Below, piece by piece: positions 9,459-21,265 of a stretch of DNA of 64,000 nucleotides. Within the stretch, counting starts at the first letter, position 1. Every line of letters starts with the position of its first letter. The notes under the pieces were generated by a model. That model did not search any database and was not told where the DNA came from. It saw nothing but the letters and a program-made list of their open reading frames with translations. The position numbers and the translations under genes were made by a program. The stretch comes from Carposina sasakii (lineage: Eukaryota; Arthropoda; Insecta; Lepidoptera; Carposinidae), in contig CP053152.1 in the NCBI GenBank assembly GCA_014607495.2, positions 4,836,001-4,900,000 of the forward strand, written 5' to 3'.

Positions 9459-12400
9459 ATGGATAAGAAAAAAGATGATAATTCGATTTATAGCGAGCGC
9501 ATGCAATCTGTCTTAAAAAGTCTATCAAAATGTAAAATTGTAAGTTTTCATTTATTAGGTAGGTATAAGGTACCTAAAGGGTACCACCTACCTATCCTAC
9601 ACTCTACAACACTACCTACCTACCCTGCTGTCGTATTTATCTACTTACAGGATTTTCTGGACGAAAAAGAGGAATGTAAAAAAATACGAGAGATAAACTC
9701 GAAATTGGAAATTGAACTGAAAGAGGTTCGGGAGCTCGAAAAATCGCATCGTTACCATTTGATGACGTCACGCGAAATAATAGGAAACTTGCAAGAGACT
9801 GTATCCCAGTTAGTTTATTTAAAAAGAGACGTAAGAAAGTTAAAAGACGAAATTGCATCGAAAGACACAGCTATTGTTGCATTGGAGAAGGTAAGTTGTA
9901 ATGTAAACGTGGATGCTATTCATACATAGCCACTTAAAAAGCTCATTTCTCAGGCATAGGTATTTGGGTTGAATTTATTTACTTTAAGGCCTTTTTAGAC
10001 CTCGCAATCATCATTACTTAAATGTCTCTTTTTAGGAGAACGAAAGTATTGTGCAATCACATAAAGAAAGCCTCAATGAATTACGAAGTTCTCACGAAAA
10101 ATATCTTGAGGAACTAACTTCAATCAACGATAAAAAAAGTAAGTGAAGAAAGATGGTAAAGGAGTAAGTAGGTATTAAGGAGTTGGTATTATTCAATTTG
10201 TGGTACCTATCTACAGGGTGTGGGGGACAGCCAGGCAAATACTGAAATGCTGAACAAGTACCTTTGTGTTGAGTTATACGACAGTGTTATTAAGTACTCG
10301 CAGGAAATATATACATATTTGATTTGATTATCAGTAAGCTTTGCTCTCCGCACCAATTGTATCGAGAGATCCTATGACTAATTAAATGGGCTTATTGGTT
10401 ATTGTGTGTCACATTGCTGTTTCTTGGATCACTTGTGACTCTCCATTAGGGTTGATGAGTTATTTCAGCTTTTTATTGAAAATGATCTTTTGGTTAAAAT
10501 TTTATTTTTAAGTCATATCTAAGGCCTCATTAAACGAAGTAAACTATTTTTTTCTTGAAAATATAAAAAAAAATACAGAAAATTTTGGGATTTTCCTGCG
10601 AAAATTTTCAGTGTTTTCCGCCTCAGAATCATCGTCTGAAGTCGTGGTATCAATATTTGCCTGGCTGCCACAAACATCCTGTATACCTAACTAAGCAATA
10701 TTATTATTAATTACCAGCATCTGGTTTTATTAAGGTATAGCATATTAAAGATCTAGGTACCTAATAATCAGGGGTATACTCAAATAGTACCTACTTGGAG
10801 AACGAAAGCAACCCTACAGGTTTACTACTACTCCTATTGAATAGGATATGTACGAGTATTGTACCCTTAAAAGTATGTATGTACCTACTTATAGTCTGTT
10901 TCACGAGTCGAACTCATAGGGGAAGAAAATATAACCAATAGACAGAAATTTGACGATTTTATTTGTGAGCTCGTTTCGTGGAACGAACTATACTAAACTA
11001 AATAGTCTTACATTACAGTAGTAGGAATTGACACAATTCCTTATCGTGATAGCCTGCAAGACCCACGGAGGTTAGACCTCCATATTGGCGTCCTTGCGAT
11101 GCGCTTTTGTTTTTTTTTTCATAAGTGGAGCAAGTGCATCATGAAGCAGACACACAGATAGCCCAGTTCACGTGCGTCATTGAAGAGCTTAGAAGCAAGA
11201 TCAAGGACTTGGAGGAGCAACATAAGGACAAGGTAGTTGTAACGTAGTAGTAGATACCTAAAATGTTGGGTCAGTTCAACGGTTTTACGAGTAGGTACTC
11301 ATATAAAAAAAAAATTATAAAAATTCTCACTGATATTAATAACTAGGTAATTATTTAAGGTTATTTACTACTTAATGCGAGGTGTCACGAGGAAGGCGTG
11401 TCTTTAAAATCTCATAATTTCTGTTCCGTAATGTTTTAACAGTCATTTTACTACTATAGATTCATACGCAACCCAGTTATAAGTAGTTAGGTATAGGTGA
11501 GTAGGTCTATCACTTTATTAGCCGTCGTCGTTACGACATTAGTTACCTATTCAATAAAGTACCTACTTGAAATCATTTTTTCACAGATAGCTATACTATA
11601 TTTTTGCTACTAGTAAAATTGTTCACCGTGTCATCATAGGTATCCTATTTAGATCACAAGATCTTAAGACTTTACAGTACCAATCTAGGTATAACTGACC
11701 TAGGTAAAATTTTGTAGTCTGAGAATCTGTGGTAGGTACCTACCTATTTATCGTTATCACGGCCGTTTGAGAAACACACCTTTGAATATAAAGATGAACG
11801 TGGTAGTCCTGGAGTACGAAGAGAAGATCCAGCGCGGTGCAGCCCAGGTCACTCAGCTACAGGAACAGCTTTCCAGGCAAGCGGCGAGGACTGATGCTAA
11901 TATAGACGCGTATCGAAGGGTGAGGAACTGAGGATGTCTTAGTAACACTAATTGTAAGCTACTAGCATTCAAGATTCATAGATTAATTTCATTGGGGGAG
12001 GTCTATGTACATGGCTGAAGATGATGATTCATAGCAACTGAAATAGGATAGGTGAGGTGTAGTAAAGTGCCTTAGGTAGTAGTAGTAAAATATCACTATC
12101 ATATAGAATTCCGAGATAAAGACCTAAAAATTGAAGCCAATGACAATCCCCTTTGAGAGCAAGACCTCAGTTTTCTTCGACTACATTGCAGTTTAGGAGT
12201 AGAGTAACTCTTGCTTTACAGTAGGTAAGTATTTGCTATATCTACATTACCAAGGCACGTACCGTCAACTCCGCTAACACGGGTTACAGTAAATTTTATT
12301 ATTTCAATACTTCTGCTCAAGTCATCGAGCTGGCATTTTAAAAATATGTGGCAATATTTTACATTGAAGCATAACGACCGTTATCCTATCAAGGTTTGAA

Positions 12401-12924
12401 TGTCAATGAAAATAATTTATGCTCACCCTACAACCATTGCAAAACATTCCCGTGACTGCATAACTATTACCTCATACGGCGTGAAATGAATGCTTAATCA
12501 CCAGTCCAAGTAAATGACTGCCAGCGCTCTGTTATTAGCATCTTAATAATCTCTAATTGCAATTTACTAGACAATAGCACTTTCTCTGTTGCAGCGATTA
12601 CAAGAACTTGAAGAGAAACTTAAGCAGAATCAGTTTAAACAGTATCTAGCTCAAAGTCCTTATCCATCTCAGTACGAAAGTCAAGTAGAGCGACCGTACT
12701 CCGTGAACAGAGATCCATACGATGATTCGGTGGATATTGATCCAGTGCTTGACAGCGGGAAACCTAAAATTCCATCGGGATCCCAAAAGGCCAAGCCCAA
12801 CGCACTGCAGATCAATTATTTTGGTGATAAAACTCAAAATCAACGAGGACCAGAGAAGAAGGGACAATTTAATATAACTAAGAAACGCAAATTGTACAGC
12901 GAGAAAGAATTTCAAAATTTTTAA
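9459..12924 (+). CDS. Coiled-coil protein of unknown function, 328 aa
   Basis: Six exons join in phase: 9459-9539, 9651-9890, 10036-10138, 11126-11232, 11794-11919 and 12595-12924, each with GT-AG sites. The protein starts MDKKKDDNSIYSERMQSVLK. Residues about 28-240 are almost continuous heptad-rich coiled coil (for example DEKEECKKIREINSKLEIEL, VYLKRDVRKLKDEI, IEELRSKIKDLEEQHKDK, VTQLQEQLSRQ). The last ~90 residues are not coiled: a Pro/Ser/Tyr-rich linker, then a strongly basic tail with GQFNITKKRKLYSEKEFQNF at the very C terminus. That tail looks like a short conserved docking or DNA/nuclear-localisation motif, which is inference. No enzyme domain is visible. I do not recognise the family; centrosomal, kinetochore or synaptonemal-complex roles would all fit. 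A MITE sits in intron 3. The start ATG is the first in-frame ATG; the frame is open upstream to 9411 without another ATG. Confidence 0.8.
10212..10683. mobile_element. ~470-bp MITE in intron 3 of the coiled-coil gene
   Basis: The ends are inverted repeats of about 34 bases: TACAGGGTGTGGGGGACAGC then CAGGCAAATACTGA on the left, and on the right the complement of TACAGGATGTTTGTGGCAGC then CAGGCAAATATTGA. About 27 of 34 positions match. TA at both outer edges is compatible with a TA target duplication. No open frame. Confidence 0.65.
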
Positions 12925-15900
12925 TTTTTATGCGCAATAACTTTACATCTGTAATTTGATTTGGCTATTAAAAACTAATTTAAGTATAATAACTACGTAG
13001 GTATGTAAATATACTGGTGTTTTATTTGCTATTTTACTTTCTCCTGCCAAAAAAATTTAAGACCGCTTGTTATACATATTGAGTCAGATTAAGATAACCC
13101 ACGCGATTTCCGCACTTCCATTGAAGGAAGTGGCCATGAGGTGAAGACGAAACCGTGATCATTACGGAGAATGGAGATACATAATTAGTATAATTACCCA
13201 CTTGAGTTATGTTTAGAAATTCCATCACTCGGGTATTGCGTCAGTAAATAATAATTACGAACAGACAAATAATGAACTTGCCGTAATAATAATGCAAAGT
13301 CATTACAAACATTTCTCAATATGTATTCTTTCAACAACAACTACATAAAATAGACAGCTTTTTGATAAAATCTTCAGTTTGTTCGTATTTATACTTTTAC
13401 TATCGCACAATACCTTAATGAATAGGAAAGAATCTGATTATGAAAATTCATAAGTTACATCACGACCTAGTTGGAATCGTATGAACTAGTAAGAGTAGTA
13501 AGCTAAGTTAGGTCTTCCGAAGCGAAACGTTGTGGGCAAAGTATCCATTAGAATGATTTGATTATGCAAACAAAGAAAATTGATTCCTCGGTCAGGTAAT
13601 TCGTACTTCCATCGCTTATTAAATATTACATACTCATCTACTACTTAACCGTTCAAGTAAATAGGTTGATGAACTATTTATCTCAAAGAGTAAGAGATGT
13701 TAGGTACTGTAAGTTTTTAAATTCAGATAAATAAATAATTTGACAAAAAACCATTGTAATATTACATTAGAAAACCTATTTAAATAATGTTATATGTAAG
13801 TATATGTACCTACTTATTTATCATTGAACGGAAATGAGATTTAGATGCTTGTTTTCTAGTCATCTAATTAACAGGATGTCGATCATCTAGTTGAATTAAT
13901 TTCATAAATAATTGCCTATATTAATTATATTTACGCATATCGTATACATTACAAACAAACGACCATGTGTAAGTACCTACCTAGTTACCTATTATTCCAG
14001 AATATTATTAATTGGATTTTGACTGCAGATTTCCCATTCCTTTTTTTGTATGCCGTTACACACATAGCGTAGTCAGCACAGAAAAACTTAACGCCATCGT
14101 TCGTAGCACGTATTTCATGAAAAAACACTTTTACTTTAAAACTCTTACCTATTTTATATTTCTGCTTCATTAATAAGTGTTGACCTTGAACTTCCTTGGG
14201 CAATAAGGTCTGAACGATGCATCTTCATCAACTTCTGTCATGTCACTAAACCAAGACTATCGACTGTCTGTAACCAGCCTTAGTTGGAAATAACGTGCTG
14301 ATTAAATATAATAATATCCGATTGATGCAGATGTATTCAAGATTTCTCGTATATCGATCGTGATTGGCGTCATTGCGGGTAGATGTGATTTAGTGAGAGT
14401 GTTGCATGGTAGCCGAGATACAGCTTACGATCTAGCAATTCTATCGAAAGTTAACCGCACTTTGTAAAATTATTTATTTTAATGTAATGTGGTTGGTTAT
14501 AAGAAAATAAAGAAAATAGTAGGCAATTGCGACTATTTTCCCGATAGCTAGTTAGGTAGATTAGGTTTCTTGCTTTCTTTTCATTTATTGCTAGAATAAT
14601 CTTAAATTAAAATACTGTAAAGGTTTTTAGATATGTACCTAATAATAATTGTTGCTATTTCAATTCATCTTGCCTTGACACCTAAACGTTCATTGTGTAC
14701 GTCCTTTTTCGCTGAATTACTGTTTAATTAACTAAACCACATTAAACGAAATCCATTGCAATTTTCAATAAGGAATTTAAGATTACAAGCTCAGAATTAA
14801 AATACAATCTATTATAACAATAGCGTCTTTATTTTTTGGCCAACAAAACAATATTTCACGGTACACGTGAACTCACTCATGAAACATTTTGTAACGAAAC
14901 AAAAAATTGTTAAACTATGCAACAAATTCAGTGCTACTAAATTTTCAGAGTGCCTTTAAAAGTACTTACAAAAACGTAATTTGTAAAAAAGTAAAGGTTA
15001 TAATAAAGTTAAGATGGGAAGGTAAGGTACCATATCCACCAAAGAAACCCTGTCATATTAGTTATACTACACATAATAAATAAATTCATCCTCAGTTGCA
15101 AAGAGGATCTTCAAAGATATGTTTTTGGTAATTACGAGTATACTTCGTAAAAGTAAAAATTTACCTTTATTTATCATTCTATAGACGTTACCGAATAAAG
15201 TCAGACCTGTTTTAGATTTCTTATTTCTTAGTACTCATCTATTATACATGTCTTAGATTTCTTCTTTCTTACAATCTATTTTAATTTTATTATTGGTATC
15301 TGATGAGTCTGTCAAGTGAATTCCTGTCTTAGATTTCTTCTTTCTTACTCATCTATTGTCTTATGAGTCTGTCAAGTGAGTTCCAGCTGCAGGAATAGTC
15401 AATTTGCAGGTGTCCATACTTGGATAGGTGGAAGTTGTCAGGTGCGGTCTTCGGCAGCGGTCGAGTCCAGTCTTCGTAATCGGGTGTTAGAGATTCATAC
15501 GCAAAAGATTCATATGCGTCCGTCAATCTGTAAAGATTTGTACTTATCTTTAATTATGTACAGGCAATTGCTTATAGATATCTACTAGATCAAATTTTAG
15601 ATTTATAAAAAATAGATTATGGAAACTTTATTACGATTAGGTACTAGTACCTATAAACCATACCATAACTAGTGTCTGCAGAAATACTTTGTTGGAATCC
15701 AATTTGTACAAGATAATAAAATAAATAATGAATTCAGATTTATGACACACCTAAACCACGTTAAGTTTGATCAATGAGTATGGTGAGTGAGTAGGTACGA
15801 GTATTAAGTACATTGAACAATCATGATGGATTACATAATTTTTCTTGATTTATGATTTAAGTATATTAAAATTTCGTGACCTAATTTCAATGCAGAGCAT

Positions 15901-16020
15901 ACCTACATATTAGATGAAAAAAAATGGTCCTTTCTATCCTCAGACTAGTAACTTGTACCTACCTATTATGTTAGTCGTTTTAAATGAGTAATAAAATAGG
16001 TGTTGAAAATTAAGGTAGAG
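12925..16020. other. Intergenic, no supported gene
   Basis: AT-rich sequence without recognisable coding regions. A minus-strand frame at about 13985-14243 is open for some length and has an ATG (near 14240) reading MTEVDEDASFRPYCPRKF, but I could not connect it to other exons or to a family. Confidence 0.45.
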
Positions 16021-16108
16021 TAAGTGTGTACATCTACACCTAAGTTAAGTGTGTACATCTACACCTAAGTTAAGTGTGTACATCTACACCTAAGTTAAGT
16101 GTGTACAT
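16021..16108. repeat. 25-bp tandem repeat, about 3.5 copies
   Basis: The unit TAAGTGTGTACATCTACACC plus TAAGT begins at 16021, 16046 and 16071 with identical sequence, and a partial unit starts at 16096. The unit contains a near-palindrome around GTGTACATCTACAC. Identity between units suggests recent amplification. Confidence 0.9.
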
Positions 16109-18204
16109 ATTTCGCACTAAAATCGCGAGTTAGTGGCCGATGTTACGAGTTTACTATATTTAGGACCATCACATCAGCATGACTTTCTAGCGAAGTTATC
16201 CGCTAAATTTACCTCACAATGCGATTCACGTAATCCGTGACTAGAAAGTAGGTGTGTTACCGTAATTGCTCTTATACCTATCTGATGCATTGATCTTTTG
16301 CTTTCCGCTATTACTACTCCTACCTACCTACGGTTTTAATTATAATTCTTAAAAATACAAATTAAATTAATACATCAATAGGCTTTACCTCACCTACCTA
16401 CTAAGTTCTTAAATAATCAAGTCCTAGCGATTTTTGGATCACTTGTAAAATTAACTTTTAATAAAAAAAGAGTGAGCCTCTTTGTTGGAGAGGCAGACCA
16501 ATACGTAAAATTCTACAACAAAGGAATTAAAAACTTTATTATGACCGTGCATTTTTGCAAATTAATGCAAGTAGCTGCAGGTAGGTACATAGCTAATTTT
16601 ATTAACATAACTCTGTTGTTAGTAAATAATAAAACTACATTAGGTAGAGCCGTTAAATTTCTGCTCTGAATAACAAGACTTGAAATATACTTTATTAAAA
16701 CATTCCGTAACTGTCTAATTTTGGCTGATATTTAAAAGCAGTAAGTATGAGGGTATGATTATGTTTATGATCTACTTTTAGGCTTTTTGTACCTTCATTA
16801 CATAGCTCTAAATAATTAAATGCCTAAATACTATAAGTATGTACCTATAGAAAAAACATACATTATTATAACAGTCAGCATAATTTATTTCTTTCATAAT
16901 TGCCTATTTTTGCGATAAAATGAACGTTAATTTATGCTCATTCCCGGGGTCAATGTTAGAAACAAGTTTCTCTGGTAAGCAAGAAGCTACTCGTAGATTC
17001 TCACAAGTGCAACTTTCATTTATAGGCAGCAAAAAACTGGTGCAGGTTCGCACGATGTACCTACCTACCTATGTACTTATTTATTTATTTACCTACTATT
17101 ATGTAGTTATAACCTATAAGTAGGTACGTAGGTTATCCAGTTTTATAAGACTTCCAGTAGGGCTATAAAGTACTCTGTTACTGTGTTTTTTTTTGAGAAA
17201 GAAGAATCTCTATTACTCGTACCCACCTATTAGATATTATAATGAGTGGCATGTATAAGACATCGAGTTTTGCGTAATAATAGCTACTCGTATATGCATT
17301 ACGAGCGTCTCAATTATTTTAAAGATTTACTTCATATTATTGTAACATATTGATGAGGATAATATTTATTTTGAATATGCTAACCCTACTTTGCTAAGGC
17401 ACTCTGTCTATTGTAGGTATCTACGTTTTTGCGGTTAATGTACTAGTATTCGTAGAACAAGCGACATTGCCATGAGAATGAGAGCTTGGGTTCAGTTCAA
17501 GCAAGACGTGTGGGCTTAAAATGCCTATTATTTTCATCACCATAACTTATTGTAGTGCAGATAAATAAAAGGAAAATGGAACATAGAGTCCATTTTCGAT
17601 TAAGAATAATTTTCATGAATATGCCACTTGCTCCTATGAAATATTATAAGTAAGTACCTACTTAGGTAATATACAAATCTATTTGGAATAGATTATGATT
17701 AGAATTTGAGGATGCACTTATGGCATTAGAAGATAAGCAATCAGTAGAAGTACTTAAGTAAAATGAATTTTAAAACCTACATAGCTACATACGGACATGA
17801 CATGAGGGAACCTTATTAATAGTACTTAGATATTTAAACATTTTATTATTACTTATACTGATGAAGCGTTAAAAAAGATGTTAGAAATCCACGCAGGCGC
17901 CTGTGATGCCCCGTGTAAATCTATTGTTATTCGTCTGGTTAGCGTGAAAACGTCTGGAGTTATTTGTCGTGGTCCGCAGACTCGAGTCGAGATGGTAAAT
18001 AAGTGTGGTCACCACCCGTAACTTGTACTGAATCGTAAAGATACCACAACTATGATTATGCAGTGTAAGGTGAATACTTTATTTATGTATGACATTAGTA
18101 AATCCAACCTAACAACCTTACAATATGTTACAAGTACCTAGCTAAGTACAATCTCCGAGTTCATTACATACATAGGTAAATGTAAAAACGGCAGTGTTCC
18201 TTAA
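16109..18204. other. Intergenic, no supported gene
   Basis: AT-rich, with scattered GTAGGTA-type simple sequence (for example near 17100 and 17650). Short frames at 16472-16669 and 16920-17123 have no family likeness, and I see no exon-like splice structure around them. Confidence 0.45.
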
Positions 18205-18300
18205 ATGGGTAAGCCTGCAGCTCTAGCTGCAGGATCTCGAAGAAGATCATAGAGCCACGTTTAGCATAGCAGGCGCAGATGGAAAAGATCAGTGTCATTA
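18205..18300 (-). repeat. Fragment of dispersed ATGT-tailed family
   Basis: The minus strand reads GCTATGCTAAACGTGGCTCT, then GATCCTGCAG and CTTACCCATTT, the same core as copies at 43.85, 46.0, 49.9, 52.65 and 57.3 kb. CTGCAG is followed by a short palindrome (CTGCAGCTAGAGCTGCAG). Confidence 0.55.
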
Positions 18301-18444
18301 GCACATTCATTCAATCAGCGCCTTATCGCCTGCTGGAAGAACGCCTCGAAATTCTTACGATTCTTCTAATCTTTTATAGTTCTTCTTAGCCGACTCTTAC
18401 TACATGCACAGTACCTATGTAATAATTTAGTCAGTTTGTTAAAT

Positions 18445-20192
18445 TCACCTGGAATGTCGTCTTCGCTTCCCATATCCGAGAGCTGCCATCATGTATTCTG
18501 GGTGATGGGGCAAAGACAAGCGGGAGCGAGGGGGTGGGGCCATATACCATGGGGGAGGGGGAATGGGACCATACATAGGTTCATATATACCAGGATGATG
18601 GGCATAAACAGGCTCATCTACGTACATTGAGTTCCTTCGACGATCTCCTGGAAAGAAGCGTTTTAAGTAGTTGGTGGGAGAGAGTCAGGGCTTTTAAAGG
18701 CGGAATCTTTGATATATTAAATGTTACCTGGGGTCTTATTTAAGAAAACCCCTGGGATTCCTTCATTTAAACTTGAAGGTATGGTCATGCATGATGGACT
18801 AATGAGGTTATGGTTTAGATGTTATAGTAGGTAGGTAGGTATATAGTCTTTTACTTAACTACTAGGTTAGGGGAAATCGACATCTGTCCAAGACATTGAA
18901 TAGCTTTGTAGGCATACGCTACTAGGCTACTAAAGTGAACTTCAGTCAGACACCAGAAAATTAAATGTATGTATAAAGGTGTCGACTTTGAAAACTCGAG
19001 TCTCGCAGTCGTTTAAAATCACAATGATAAATTTACTAGGTACATGCGATGGAAATAAAAAAAATTATAAGTCCTTTGTTTTTGTGCAGATTGATGCGAG
19101 TATCATTTGAGTATATGATAATAACTAGTAGAAGCGATATTCGATTAGAAATTCGGTATTTGCCACTTTTGATTCCTATGTCTATGAAAGCCGTTTTTCA
19201 GCCCACCGTGCGCCCCCACGGCCACTCTATAGATCTCTGTGGTCATATCATACATTATTTATACAATGCAACAATTTCGTTGAAATTGCACGTAAAATAA
19301 TTTTTCGGTATATTTTTGAGCTAATCGAAGCTCAATCATGTAGGGGCGGGGTAATGTATGCTATTTACACAATAATGAACATTTGGTAAACGTTAATAAA
19401 TAATCTTTATTGCGCTTAGAAACAGTTAAAAGTCATCGACAAAATTTGTTGCAGACTTCTATCTGTAAGACATCAGAAAACCGTCATAGAAAAATATTTT
19501 TGATTTCTATGAGGTAAAAAAAAAAAAAAAAAAAATCGTTCCCCAAATTTGCCGCCCCCAAAATCTGCCGCCCTAGGCTCGAGCCTACTCAGCCTGCTGG
19601 TAAATCCGTCACTGCCAGTAGGTACCACGTCTAAATTTAATAAGTACCTAAGTCACAAGAACATAGATCTATATAAACGCACGTAACTTATATAAGTACG
19701 TAGGTAGTACATACCTAAACCAAGTTAATAACTTAGATAACACAAGGCAATACCTAAATGATTTAGATAAAAAATCTATCTTCCTCTGGTCCTAATGAAC
19801 GTAAAACAATACTTACTTATTAGTCTTTCCCCATACACCGGTGTTTCCGGATGAAAGTCAGGCATTATAGATCTGGACATTTTCCGGCCATAAGGAGGAA
19901 ACTCCGGCATTATTATTTCCATGGGGCTCATATTTCTCCGAGGATGTTCGTCACCCGAATCATAATTTTTTGTAGGAACATAATAAAAGCTTGCGCTGAT
20001 TGGTTCACCAGCGTAGGAGCTAAAGGGCTCCCCTTGGATGGATTCCACGGTCTCCGGTGGGATGATCCCATAGGCCTCATTATCCCACGGATCAAGGTAC
20101 ATTCGGTGTCCCGGCGGCGATGACTGCTCATCTTCCCCTTCGCTGTCAAAATCCAAAGCAGCCCAGTATGGGCTACCTGCGTGTCCAGGCAT
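18445..20192 (-). CDS. Acidic, proline/tyrosine-rich protein of unknown function
   Basis: Two minus-strand exons join in phase: 20192-19817 and 18647-18445 (192 aa if the stop at 18445-18447 is used). The frame is open upstream to 20201, but the first ATG is at 20192 (MPGHAGSPYWAALDFDSEGE). Exon 1 is acidic and low-complexity with SPP, EEP and Tyr-Pro pieces. Exon 2 begins with RDRRRNSMYVDEPVY and continues into a PPPPWYMAPPPRSR stretch and GKRRRHSR. There is no signal peptide, membrane span or enzyme motif; it should be largely disordered. The codon GGTGA at the end is both a stop in frame and a plausible splice donor (AG|GTGAAT at 18449/18448), so the gene may continue to the left. The donor AATAA|GTAAGT and acceptor TTTCCAG|GAG are good. 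I do not recognise the family. Confidence 0.6.
19541..19614 (-). mobile_element. End of a hAT-type MITE (CAGTGACGGATTTACC terminus)
   Basis: Read on the minus strand, it begins CAGTGACGGATTTACCAGCA, then GGCTGAGTAGGCTCGAG and a GGGCGGCAG stretch. This matches the CAGTGGCGGATTTA class of hAT termini, of which another end lies at 60556. A run of about 21 A lies just outside at 19518-19538. The other end was not found, so it is probably a fragment inside the intron of the unknown gene. Confidence 0.5.
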
Positions 20193-20689
20193 GTTGTTCA
20201 CAGTTCACACACTACTTATAATAAACGTCCCCTTCAATGTTTCTATGACTATGAGCACTGAAAATCTTTGTATGGGTACCATAACCATTAAACACAACGT
20301 CCTTTCTGCATAAGGTTTTGAAGATATGAATTATTCAACGCACGAAACTTGTGGATATTCGACAAGGTAATGCTGGGAGAGTTATATGCGCGATTTGCGC
20401 GCAGGCGTCCATCCACCGTGACTACTGTCTGCGTTTAATTTAGCTAAGCAGCTTGCGCGTGCGCATACCTACCACAGCTATCGCTAGCTAGCATAGCTGT
20501 GGAAGACTCTATTGTGTGTGAGTTATAGAGAAATGTTTACCAAATAATGCGGTTTACTTCAACACGCAATGATCAATCTGTGCCAACGCATATCTTCTGT
20601 AATTATCGATGCAATAAATGATAGAATATTCGGGTAGGAGGATATGAAATAAGTAGGTACTTATGGAGGTCTCGAAAGTAACTTTATAA

Positions 20690-20815
20690 GACTTTATTCA
20701 GTAGGTACCTACGTATTTATACACCTACATTATTGAAGTTAGGTAGGTACCTACCTACTTATTAGGTAGGTAGGTACCTGCATAGTAGGTACAGAGTAGG
20801 TAGGTAGTGCGTTCC
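20690..20815. repeat. GTAGGTA-type simple repeat patch
   Basis: The stretch is built of interleaved GTAGGTA and its complement TACCTAC, with short palindromes such as TAGGTAGGTACCTACCTA. The same short motif is scattered through the whole window, and this is its densest patch. Confidence 0.75.
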
Positions 20816-21265
20816 CCCAGTTATTTGCTAATGTTAAAAAAATTATCAGGACCAGGAACTTGGTAAGATCAGAACGCAGGCCTCGTCAAACAGTTGCCGG
20901 CTATTATAACAAATTATCAACCGTAGGTAAAATTATCAGTTAAAGTTAATTTTAACATAATTCTGTATCAAAAAGAGTCGATTGTTAATTGTTAAATTAG
21001 GATTTTCACTGTACCTACAGTAGGTACGTAGGTACTGGCTTAACTTTCACACGTATAATTTTATTTGGATTCAAAGAATAATACCTAATAATTATTTTAT
21101 GTTTGGATAAAAGATACAACATACATAAAAATCACGCCTTTTTCCCCAAAACCGACGAGTGTGCATGAAGAATATCATGAAAGTAGACGAAGCGAAAGTA
21201 TGTCAGGATCATAGCAAATGGAGATCCGTGATCTCTGCCTACCCCTCCGAGATAAAAGATAGCTA

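Noticed and set aside
13985..14243. Minus-strand open stretch with an ATG and acidic start (MTEVDEDASFRPYCPRKF)
   Set aside because: The frame from the ATG stops after about 23 codons, the best donors are weak or in another frame, and no partner exon was found. It could be a real first exon but cannot be supported.
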